A program made the position numbers and the translations under genes. The notes beneath the pieces are model-generated. The model searched no databases, had not been told where the DNA came from, and saw nothing but the letters and a program-made list of their open reading frames with translations. A stretch of 37,965 nt of DNA from Oscillospiraceae bacterium (GTDB lineage: Bacteria > Bacillota > Clostridia > Oscillospirales > Oscillospiraceae), in assembly GCA_009784725.1 (NCBI GenBank), contig WQXS01000018.1, forward strand, positions 1-37,965. The letters run 5' to 3'. Shown here in pieces: positions 8,636 through 15,956 of the stretch. How positions within the stretch are numbered: position 1 is the stretch's first letter; each line of letters opens with the position of its first letter.

Positions 8636-11600
8636 CTATATCCCCAGCTTTTTCAGCAGCTTCTTTGTAGGGATGCCGTTTTCGTCCCAGCGTCTTATTT
8701 TGTAGTATTTTTTCAGCATCGGTTTTAGTTGGACGGTGCTTTTTTGTTCTTTTTGGGGGTCGTCGGTCAGTCTTTTTGGCAGGGAGTCGCCGGAAAGGCC
8801 TTGGTTTATGTTGATGATGCGTTCGAGGTTGTAGATTCGTTCGCCTGTGCGGACGAATTTGCCCAAGTTCATTTTATTGCCTGTTATCTGCATATAAACA
8901 TATGGATAGGGAACCATTGCGGGTAAATTGAAGTCGAGAAGCCCGGGGTGCTTGTGCAGAAATGATACGATACCTCCGAAGCTTGGTATAAGGCTGTTTA
9001 CGGCTCTGACAATTTGATTTTTCGGTTTGGTGATTGCAGGTGCGGGGAATACTGCATATGTTGTGAACAGGCAGCTTCCAAGAGCGGACGCAGCTTCCAT
9101 CAAGTCCTGGAAGAAGATGGTAAACGCTGGTTTGCCTCTTGTGGTTGCACCTTTGACTTTTAAACCGAGTCCTTCGAGAACAACCATATAACCGCCGTTT
9201 AAGTGGCAGCCGCCTCTGTTTGCTGTTGCGTAGCCGAGTCCCATACCCTGTGCCGAGTGCGGGTCGTAGGCCGCAAGCTCGAGACCCTTGCTGTGTACGG
9301 CAAATTCTTTTCCGCCATATTTTTCCGACATTGCTTTTACGCCGTTTGCGAGGTCTGCTCCGATACCCTCACGGGTTGCAGTCATTTTAACAAGCTCTTC
9401 AAGCTTTTCACAGGCTCCGAACTGTAAGCCGTTATCCCATAAACCCTTTTCGGAAAGCTCCATTGCAAAGCCTACAGAGCCTCCAAATGACATTGTGTCC
9501 AAGCCGTATTCATCACATAAATAATTAACGGCAATTATTCTCTCGAGATTGTCATGGAGCAGGTTTGGACCTAAAAGACCGATTGTTTCAAGCTCGGGTC
9601 CTTTGACTTCTTTACCTTCATAGCTCACAACACGGCCGCATTGAATAGGACAGGTTATGCAGCCTTTGTTTTTAATCAGATATTTATCGCGAAGTGTCTC
9701 ACCGCTGACATTGTCATAATTGTCAAATGTACCGCCCTGGAAGTTCTTGGTTGCAAGAAGATTTCTTTCCTGCATTTGCCGTACGAGTGCTGCGGTTCCG
9801 AGCTCCGGAAGCTGTTTTCCGGTCAGGGGATGTTTTTTAAGGATTGAAACCCATTTCTTACTGAAGTTTTTCAGTTTTTCACTGTTTGCGATGCTTATCG
9901 GATTTGCCGAGCCGTCTGCTACAATTGCTTTTAAATTCTTAAAACCGAATACGGCTCCTGCTCCACCGCGGCCTGCGACCCGCTCACGGTTTACGACACA
10001 GGCGTAACTGACCAGATTTTCACCGGCTGCACCGATAACAAGCTTACCGCCGGAGCCAAGCAGCTCCATTGCTTCGCCTGTTGCTTTACCCCATAAATCA
10101 CCGGCATCGGTAAGTTTTATCCCGTCACTGTCAATTTTAATATATGTTTTACCCTGTGCTTTACCGAGTATTAGCAAACCGTCGTAACCGGACTCTTTAA
10201 GCTTCAGACCGAAATCACCGCCGCAGTTGGAAGACATCAGAAGACCTGTAAGCGGTGATATTGTTGATATGTTAAAGCGTGAAGAACTTGGAACACCCGA
10301 TTTATTAAACGGCGATGTTGTAATGATGATCGGGTTTTCCTCGGAAAATGCTTCTATCTTACTATTTTCATTATTGACAGCATTTTTTTTTATCATAACC
10401 GAATAGTCATAAAAAATCTTTGCAGCAAGACCTTTTCCGCCTACGTAAGCAGCAAGGTCATCTTTTTGCGGCATAAATTCTTTAACATCACCGGTCGTCA
10501 GATTGATTTTTGCCATTTTTCCGGCATATCCCGTGCTGCCCGATTTTCCGAGCAGACGCATGTACAGGCTTTTAAAATCGTTTCGGGAGAAAATGCGGGG
10601 GACAGGATATGTTGGGTTTGCTTCATTGTATGAATGGTTCGATAAATATGGGATATCATCTTCGACGAGTTTATCGATTACCGTCGGGATTCCCATCTTT
10701 GCATTTAATTCTCTGATTGCGGAAATAAATGCTTTTGCTTTGATTTCATCTGTATCGCCTTGGATTTTTACAAGGGTTGCAAGCTCGGCAAGCTGTTTGT
10801 ATATACTTTTGCCGTAATCATCGAGGACGTAGGGGAGGATAACAGCGTTTGCAAGCCCGTGTGCAACGCCGTATAAACCGCCGAGTGCGTGAGCTGTTGC
10901 GTGTACATTTCCGACATACGCCCTTGTAAATGCAACTCCACCGAAAAAAGCGGCTTTCAGCATGTTTGCTCTTGCGTTTACGTTGCTGCCGTCTTCGTAT
11001 GCTGTATATAGATTGTCAAAAACCAGAATCGTTGCCATTTTTGCCATTTCAAGGGTCTGCTTTGTATTACTTCCGCCTATGTATGCTTCTATTGCATGGG
11101 TAAGTGCGTCCATTCCCGTAGTTGCGGTGACAAACGGCGGGAGCTTTAAGGTTAAAAGCGGGTCGAGAACCGCAACCCTCGGAATTAAAGCAGGGTCCAT
11201 GATTGCGTATTTTTCTTTTGTATTACTGTCGACAACAACGGCAGCGACCGTTGTTTCACTTCCTGTACCTGCTGTTGTCGGTACAGCATATAAAAGCGGC
11301 AGAGGTACGAGTACTTTTAACAGTCCTCTCATGCGGCGTATATTTGTACGGGGGCGTGCAACCCGGACGCCGACACCTTTGGCACAATCCATAGGTGAAC
11401 CGCCGCCGAATGCAATAATTCCCTTACAGTTATTTTCTTTATAAAGAGTATATGCCTCTTCGATATTATCAAGTGTAGGGTTTGGAACGGTTTTATCGTA
11501 TATTGCCGTTTTAATATCTGCGCTTCGGAGGGCTTCCTGTAAGCTGTCTGTTAATCCGAGTGACATTATCATGCTGTCGGTGACAAGCAGTATACTGTCT

Positions 11601-11737
11601 ATACCTTTTGACTTAATCAGCTCGGGTAATCTTGTGACCGAACCTTCTCCCTCAAGAAGCTCCGGCTTCCGCCAGGGCAGGCAGTATGCCGCATATCTGA
11701 ATATGAACTGATAAATTCTGCAAAAAATCTTAAACAT
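8636..11737 (-). CDS. Fusion of iron-type alcohol dehydrogenase and tungsten aldehyde:ferredoxin oxidoreductase
   Basis: 1,033 residues from ATG at 11737, chosen because AAGGAG lies six bases upstream. Residues about 20-395 form a group III iron-dependent alcohol dehydrogenase: GGGSPMDCAKG (from 111) for NAD(P), and metal ligands Asp210, His214, His283 and His293. Residues about 403-1010 form an aldehyde:ferredoxin oxidoreductase. It begins at YAGKMAKINLTTG, and has GRGGAGAVFGFKNLKAI, cluster cysteines CITCPIQC (693, 696, 700), the pterin motif DEYGLD (742-747) and a fourth cysteine at 889. The second pterin motif, DXXGLC in the characterised enzyme, reads SALGSC here. Expected activities are reversible acid/aldehyde conversion with ferredoxin and aldehyde/alcohol conversion with NAD(P)H. 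No membrane segment is obvious. It starts 24 bases after ilvN and shares its operon. The direction and substrate are not shown by sequence. Confidence 0.93.
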   Translation of the reverse strand: MFKIFCRIYQFIFRYAAYCLPWRKPELLEGEGSVTRLPELIKSKGIDSILLVTDSMIMSLGLTDSLQEALRSADIKTAIYDKTVPNPTLDNIEEAYTLYKENNCKGIIAFGGGSPMDCAKGVGVRVARPRTNIRRMRGLLKVLVPLPLLYAVPTTAGTGSETTVAAVVVDSNTKEKYAIMDPALIPRVAVLDPLLTLKLPPFVTATTGMDALTHAIEAYIGGSNTKQTLEMAKMATILVFDNLYTAYEDGSNVNARANMLKAAFFGGVAFTRAYVGNVHATAHALGGLYGVAHGLANAVILPYVLDDYGKSIYKQLAELATLVKIQGDTDEIKAKAFISAIRELNAKMGIPTVIDKLVEDDIPYLSNHSYNEANPTYPVPRIFSRNDFKSLYMRLLGKSGSTGYAGKMAKINLTTGDVKEFMPQKDDLAAYVGGKGLAAKIFYDYSVMIKKNAVNNENSKIEAFSEENPIIITTSPFNKSGVPSSSRFNISTISPLTGLLMSSNCGGDFGLKLKESGYDGLLILGKAQGKTYIKIDSDGIKLTDAGDLWGKATGEAMELLGSGGKLVIGAAGENLVSYACVVNRERVAGRGGAGAVFGFKNLKAIVADGSANPISIANSEKLKNFSKKWVSILKKHPLTGKQLPELGTAALVRQMQERNLLATKNFQGGTFDNYDNVSGETLRDKYLIKNKGCITCPIQCGRVVSYEGKEVKGPELETIGLLGPNLLHDNLERIIAVNYLCDEYGLDTMSFGGSVGFAMELSEKGLWDNGLQFGACEKLEELVKMTATREGIGADLANGVKAMSEKYGGKEFAVHSKGLELAAYDPHSAQGMGLGYATANRGGCHLNGGYMVVLEGLGLKVKGATTRGKPAFTIFFQDLMEAASALGSCLFTTYAVFPAPAITKPKNQIVRAVNSLIPSFGGIVSFLHKHPGLLDFNLPAMVPYPYVYMQITGNKMNLGKFVRTGERIYNLERIININQGLSGDSLPKRLTDDPQKEQKSTVQLKPMLKKYYKIRRWDENGIPTKKLLKKLGI

Positions 11738-11761
11738 AACCACTCCTTTACTCCGCAATAT

Positions 11762-12265
11762 TCAGTCTGCGGAAAAGACACTGTCAGAGCCTTGAAGCAT
11801 TGCTATAAGTCCCGAACGGCAAACTTCAAGGATTCCTATTTCTCCGGCTGCTTCAATGAATCTTTCGATTTTTTCGGAGCTTCCCGAAATTTCCGCTGTA
11901 ATAAAATCGGCACCGAAGTCCATGACATTTCCGCCGTAATCATTAATAAGATCGCTGATTGCGGCTTTCCCTTCATTTCCGAGCTTAAGCTTAATCAGCA
12001 TATGCTCAATTGAAACGGAACTGTCATTATTTAATAATGCAACCATTTTAACATCGCTAAGTTTTTCCAATTGTCTGAGAACCTGGTTTTTCATATACTC
12101 GTCACCGGTTGAAACGATTGTCATTCTTGAATATTCGGGGTTTTCGGTTTCCCCGACCGCAAGGCTGTCAATATTATAGCCGCGCTTTGCATAAAGACCT
12201 GCAACACGGTTCAACACGCCAAAATGATTGGAAACAATGATTCCGACAATAAATTTCTCGCTCAT
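11762..12265 (-). CDS. ilvN: Acetolactate synthase small (regulatory) subunit
   Basis: 167 residues, the normal size for the short form of the family. An N-terminal ACT domain (about residues 4-75; GVLNRVAGLYAKRGYNIDSL) binds valine for feedback control of the large subunit, and a C-terminal domain completes the activating region. The ATG start is supported by AGGAGG nine bases upstream. It follows ilvB with 21 bases between, and the dehydrogenase-oxidoreductase fusion starts 24 bases downstream, so the three genes read as one operon. Confidence 0.95.
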   Translation of the reverse strand: MSEKFIVGIIVSNHFGVLNRVAGLYAKRGYNIDSLAVGETENPEYSRMTIVSTGDEYMKNQVLRQLEKLSDVKMVALLNNDSSVSIEHMLIKLKLGNEGKAAISDLINDYGGNVMDFGADFITAEISGSSEKIERFIEAAGEIGILEVCRSGLIAMLQGSDSVFSAD

Positions 12266-12286
12266 AAATAGTCCTCCTGTCTCCTG

Positions 12287-13957
12287 TCACTCTAAAATTA
12301 CATCATTTATAGTGCCGCCGGCAGGTATCATCGGAAGCACTTTTTCATCTATATCGATTTTACATTCTATAAGAAATGGTAAGTTACCGGATGCTTTTTC
12401 CAAAGCTTCAGAGAGTTCGGTAATATTTTCTGCGATAAGTCCTTCAGCTCCGAACGCTTTGGCAAGTGCAGGGAAATCTGTTTTCCGGTTTATTGTTGTA
12501 TTTGAGTAACGTTTATCAAAAAAGAGTGTTTGCAGCTGCCTTACCATTCCGAGTGAGCCGTTATTTAACAAAATAATCGTAATAGGAAGCTCCATAGTAA
12601 CCGCAGTTGCAAGCTCGGCAAGGTTCATGCCAAAACTTCCGTCTCCCGTTATAAGAACGGTTCTTTTACGATTGCCGGCTATGCAGGCACCAACTGCTGC
12701 ACCCATACCATATCCCATTGCACCGAGGCCGCCCGATGAAATAAGTTTTCGCGGTTTTTCAAATCCGTAATACTCTGCAACCCACATCTGATGCTGTCCG
12801 ACATCGGTGGCAACAACGGTATCATCACCGTAATAGCTGTTTACGCAATTGATAATATTTGACGGTGTGAATTCGCCGGATGGAATAATCCGGTCTTTTT
12901 CTTTTAATTTTCTGACATGCTCCACCCATTCGGTGTTGGTTTTCGTTTTTACTTTATCGACAAGAATCGGAAGAACATCATTTAAATCGGCGCAAATGCC
13001 TACAGTTGGTCTTATGTTTTTTCCAAGCTCGGCTGCGTCAATATCAATGTGGATCACTTCGGTGTTTTTGGCGTAATCGCCTGCTTTGCCTGTTGCACGG
13101 TCAGAAAATCTAACGCCGAGAGCGATTATAAGGTCTGCTTCCGACTTTGCCGTTATTGATGCCAATCGTCCGTGCATTCCGCTCATACCGAGATTTAAAG
13201 CAAAGGAAGCGGGAACAGAGCCTATCCCCATCAGCGACATACCGATAGGAGCACCGATTTTACCTGACAGCTCCATTACAAGCTTACCTGTATCGGTTGC
13301 CGAAACACCGCCACCGCAATAGATATAAGGGCGTTTACTGTTTTGAATCAAGCTGACGGCATCGTTTATATCCGCGGAGTCTTTATCATAGGATGGATGT
13401 ATTACTCCCTTTTTATCGGACGGTAGTTTGAACGAGGGGTTATATTCTGCAGCTTCAATTTGGATATTTTTAGGAATATCAATGTGTACGGGACCTTTTC
13501 TGCCTTTTTCCGCAAGCGAAAACGCTTCGTTAATAATAAACTGCAGGTCGTTAATTTTCCTGACGACATAGCTGTGTTTTACAATCGGCAATGTAACTCC
13601 GACAATATCGATATCCTGAAACGAGTCTTGGCCAAGCATTGGAACGGCAACGTTTCCGGTGATGAAAACAACAGGAACCGAGTCGAGGTATGCATTTGCA
13701 ATTCCTGTGATTAAATTCGTCGCTCCCGGTCCGCCCGTTGCGATAACAACACCGGTCTTGCCGCATACCCTTGCATAAGCGTCGGCAGCATGTGCGCCGC
13801 CTTGTTCATGAGCAGGCAGAATATGGCTGATAAACTCTTTTTGCTTATAAAGCTCATCATAAATATTAATAACATATCCGCCCGGGTAGCCAAACACTGT
13901 TGTTGTACCCAAACGGATCAGCTCTTTAACTAAAATTTCAGCACCTGTAAGTTTCAT
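12287..13957 (-). CDS. ilvB: Acetolactate synthase large (catalytic) subunit
   Basis: 556 residues, full length. A thiamine-diphosphate and FAD enzyme that joins two pyruvates to acetolactate, or pyruvate and 2-ketobutyrate to acetohydroxybutyrate, at the start of branched-chain amino acid synthesis. Seen are GYPGG, the catalytic Glu51 in LPAHEQGGAHAADAYAR, GPGATNLITGIANAYLDSVP, and the TPP motif GDGSFGMN followed by LLNNGSLGMVRQ. It is the first gene of a minus-strand operon with ilvN and the oxidoreductase fusion. No Shine-Dalgarno sequence precedes the ATG, and the best promoter puts the transcription start at the ATG itself, so the message may be leaderless. I see no T-box or attenuator leader. 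Confidence 0.97.
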   Translation of the reverse strand: MKLTGAEILVKELIRLGTTTVFGYPGGYVINIYDELYKQKEFISHILPAHEQGGAHAADAYARVCGKTGVVIATGGPGATNLITGIANAYLDSVPVVFITGNVAVPMLGQDSFQDIDIVGVTLPIVKHSYVVRKINDLQFIINEAFSLAEKGRKGPVHIDIPKNIQIEAAEYNPSFKLPSDKKGVIHPSYDKDSADINDAVSLIQNSKRPYIYCGGGVSATDTGKLVMELSGKIGAPIGMSLMGIGSVPASFALNLGMSGMHGRLASITAKSEADLIIALGVRFSDRATGKAGDYAKNTEVIHIDIDAAELGKNIRPTVGICADLNDVLPILVDKVKTKTNTEWVEHVRKLKEKDRIIPSGEFTPSNIINCVNSYYGDDTVVATDVGQHQMWVAEYYGFEKPRKLISSGGLGAMGYGMGAAVGACIAGNRKRTVLITGDGSFGMNLAELATAVTMELPITIILLNNGSLGMVRQLQTLFFDKRYSNTTINRKTDFPALAKAFGAEGLIAENITELSEALEKASGNLPFLIECKIDIDEKVLPMIPAGGTINDVILE

Positions 13958-13964
13958 AATGTTC

Positions 13965-13993
13965 AGAGTAGCACAGTAAAATCATCATGTCAA
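13965..13993 (-). promoter_or_regulatory. Promoter for ilvB, predicted leaderless transcript
   Basis: Minus strand: perfect TTGACA (13993-13988), a 17-bp spacer and TACTCT (13970-13965), which keeps the key T, A and final T of a -10 box. Transcription would start at about 13957, the A of the ilvB ATG. The moderate -10 suggests possible activation by a regulator. Confidence 0.5.
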
Positions 13994-14007
13994 TGAGAGT
14001 GTATTTA

Positions 14008-14016
14008 TGGTATAAT
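14008..14016 (+). promoter_or_regulatory. Extended -10 promoter for the phosphopantetheinyl transferase gene
   Basis: TGGTATAAT is a full extended -10 with no good -35. The -10 box ends at 14016 and the ATG is at 14026, so the leader would be about 0-3 nt. It lies back-to-back with the ilvB promoter; the -35 of ilvB occupies the place where this promoter's -35 would be. Confidence 0.6.
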
Positions 14017-14025
14017 CCTTAAGTC

Positions 14026-14640
14026 ATGTTATTAATTTTTGATAATTTAAATAATTTGGAAGATGATTTTTGCAGCGATTTCAAATCCTTGCTTTCCGTG
14101 CAAAGAATCACTAAAATAAACGGGATAAAATCACAGGCAGGCAAAAATGCTTCAGCAGCCGTATATCTCTTATTGCGCTTAGGTTTATTAAGAATGTACG
14201 GTATAAATAAAGCGGTTGATTTTGAGTTTGTAAATCACAAAAAACCGATATTACCGGAGTTTCCGGGTATTTTCTTTAATTTGAGCCACACAAAAAATAC
14301 TGCTGCATGTGCGATTTCGTATACAGATGTCGGGGTTGATGTTGAATATGTCAGACCCGTGTCGGATAAGCTTGCAAAGCGTGTCCTTACAAAAAATGAA
14401 TACAAGGATTTTATCGCATCAAGCAATAAGGATGAGTATTTTTGTAAAATCTGGACCATAAAAGAGAGCTTTTTGAAAAAAACGGGAGACGGGATTACTA
14501 AGGAATTATCAGATATATCGGCAGCAGAGCTTGAGGAAATTCAAACATATAAGGGCGATGATTATTTTTGTTCGGTCTGCGGGCTGAAAATGGAGATTTT
14601 ACACATCGGGAGGGAAGATTTTGAAGAGTTACGAAGCTGA
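14026..14640 (+). CDS. 4'-phosphopantetheinyl transferase (Sfp-type)
   Basis: 204 residues. It transfers phosphopantetheine from coenzyme A to a serine of an acyl- or peptidyl-carrier protein. The family signature is clear: VGVDVEYV with metal-binding Asp105 and Glu107, and WTIKESFLKK with Trp143, Lys146 and Glu147. NLSHTKN lies in the middle. The size is near the usual Sfp class, about 220 residues, rather than the short AcpS type. No polyketide or peptide synthetase is in the window, so the carrier-protein partner is unknown; coaD, which acts in CoA synthesis, lies four genes downstream. There is no ribosome site, and the promoter predicts a leaderless message. It overlaps the ligase gene by 20 bases. 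Confidence 0.9.
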   Translation: MLLIFDNLNNLEDDFCSDFKSLLSVQRITKINGIKSQAGKNASAAVYLLLRLGLLRMYGINKAVDFEFVNHKKPILPEFPGIFFNLSHTKNTAACAISYTDVGVDVEYVRPVSDKLAKRVLTKNEYKDFIASSNKDEYFCKIWTIKESFLKKTGDGITKELSDISAAELEEIQTYKGDDYFCSVCGLKMEILHIGREDFEELRS

Positions 14641-15922
14641 CAAAAAGGTCAAGGCATTATTTGAGCTTTTGACAGAAACAAGTTCAAGCCTTGCGAAAAG
14701 GGATATCCTTATAATCAATAAAGATAATGAAACCTTTACATCTTATCTTGATTATTTATTGAATCCTTTTTTAGTAACAGGTATTTCCGAAAAGAAAATA
14801 TCTAAAAAGCCGGACAAGGTACCTACATGCTCATTTGAGTCATTTAATGAGCTGATGGAATACATTTTGCAAAATAATACCGGAAGCGATGAGGTTATTG
14901 CAAATATAAGGCAGTTTTTAGATACGCATGAGCCGGATATGAGTGGATTTTATATTTCAATAATAACAAAAGCTGCAAAGCTTGGATGTGATGTTAAATC
15001 CGTAAACAAAGCATTCGAAAAGGAATTTATCCCGCAATGGGAAGTCCAGCAGTCGTATAATATAGAAAAGTCACCGTTAAAGGAAGGTGAGTGGTTTTCA
15101 CTTTCGGAAAAACTGAACGGAGTAAGAGGTACGTTTTTTGAAGGTAAAATGTTCAGCAGGCAGGGTAAGGAAATAACGGGACTTGAACATATAACAGCGG
15201 ATATCTCAAAGCTTTTTGATGATGCGGATTCATGGGTGCTCGACGGGGAGCTTGTAAGGAAAAACACAGACGGGGTCTCCGATAATGAAAATTTCAGAAT
15301 CGGTACAGGCCTGCTCGGACAGGATGATGCGGATAAAAGCTGTATGCAGTTTGTAGTTTTCGACTTTTTACCGAAAGAGGAATTTAAGCATGGTGAGAGT
15401 GTATTATTATATAAAGAAAGATTATCCGCTTTAACAGAGCTTAAAAAGAAAATAACCGACCTTTCTCTGTCTGCACTGACAGTTGTAGAGGTACTCTACA
15501 CCGGCACGGATGCGGGTAAGATTGATTATTTCCTTGACCGCATGGTAAGTGAAGATAAAGAAGGCCTGATGCTTAATAGAGACAGTAAATATTCATGCAA
15601 AAGGCATAACGGTATTTTAAAGGTCAAAAGGTTTTATACGGTCGATCTGAAAATTGTTGAAACAGAAGAAGGCTCGGGGAGAAACTCGGGGAGATTAGGT
15701 GCATTTGTTGTTGAGTATAAAGGGAACTCAGTGAATGTCGGTTCGGGCTTTAGTGATGAGCAAAGAGAAGAATATTGGAAAAACCGTGAAGCCATGCCCG
15801 GGCGTGTTATTGAAGTGAAATACAAGGAAGAAAGCAGTGATAAAAAAACCGGTCAGGTCAGCCTGCAGTTCCCCGTATTTGTGTCCTTAAGAGAAGAAGG
15901 TAAGGAAGAAAGTTATTATTAA
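14621..15922 (+). CDS. ATP-dependent DNA ligase, phage T4-like
   Basis: 433 residues, close to T4 ligase (487) in layout. An alpha-helical N-terminal DNA-binding domain (about 1-150) is followed by the nucleotidyltransferase core. Motif I is EKLNGVRG with nucleophile Lys164, motif III is WVLDGELV, IIIa is FVVFDFLP, IV is EGLMLNRD and V is LKVKRFYTVDLKIVE. A C-terminal OB fold (about 345-433) contains VNVGSGFSDEQREEYW. Motif I has Asn where the consensus KXDG has Asp. It seals nicks with ATP, unlike the NAD-dependent LigA used for bacterial replication. TTG start with GGGAGGGA upstream. No phage genes surround it, so it looks like a domesticated phage-type gene. The UvrC-like nuclease begins 34 bases downstream. 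Confidence 0.9.
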   Translation: MKSYEADKKVKALFELLTETSSSLAKRDILIINKDNETFTSYLDYLLNPFLVTGISEKKISKKPDKVPTCSFESFNELMEYILQNNTGSDEVIANIRQFLDTHEPDMSGFYISIITKAAKLGCDVKSVNKAFEKEFIPQWEVQQSYNIEKSPLKEGEWFSLSEKLNGVRGTFFEGKMFSRQGKEITGLEHITADISKLFDDADSWVLDGELVRKNTDGVSDNENFRIGTGLLGQDDADKSCMQFVVFDFLPKEEFKHGESVLLYKERLSALTELKKKITDLSLSALTVVEVLYTGTDAGKIDYFLDRMVSEDKEGLMLNRDSKYSCKRHNGILKVKRFYTVDLKIVETEEGSGRNSGRLGAFVVEYKGNSVNVGSGFSDEQREEYWKNREAMPGRVIEVKYKEESSDKKTGQVSLQFPVFVSLREEGKEESYY

Positions 15923-15956
15923 TAAAAGTAAAAATTAATTAACCTGAGGTATAAAG

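Noticed and set aside
10962-11444. 160-residue plus-strand frame opposite the alcohol dehydrogenase domain
   Set aside because: It lies opposite a strongly conserved catalytic domain and has no recognisable motif or ribosome site.
13958-14025. T-box or peptide attenuator for ilvB
   Set aside because: The gap is 68 bases and the predicted transcript has no leader, so there is no room for either.
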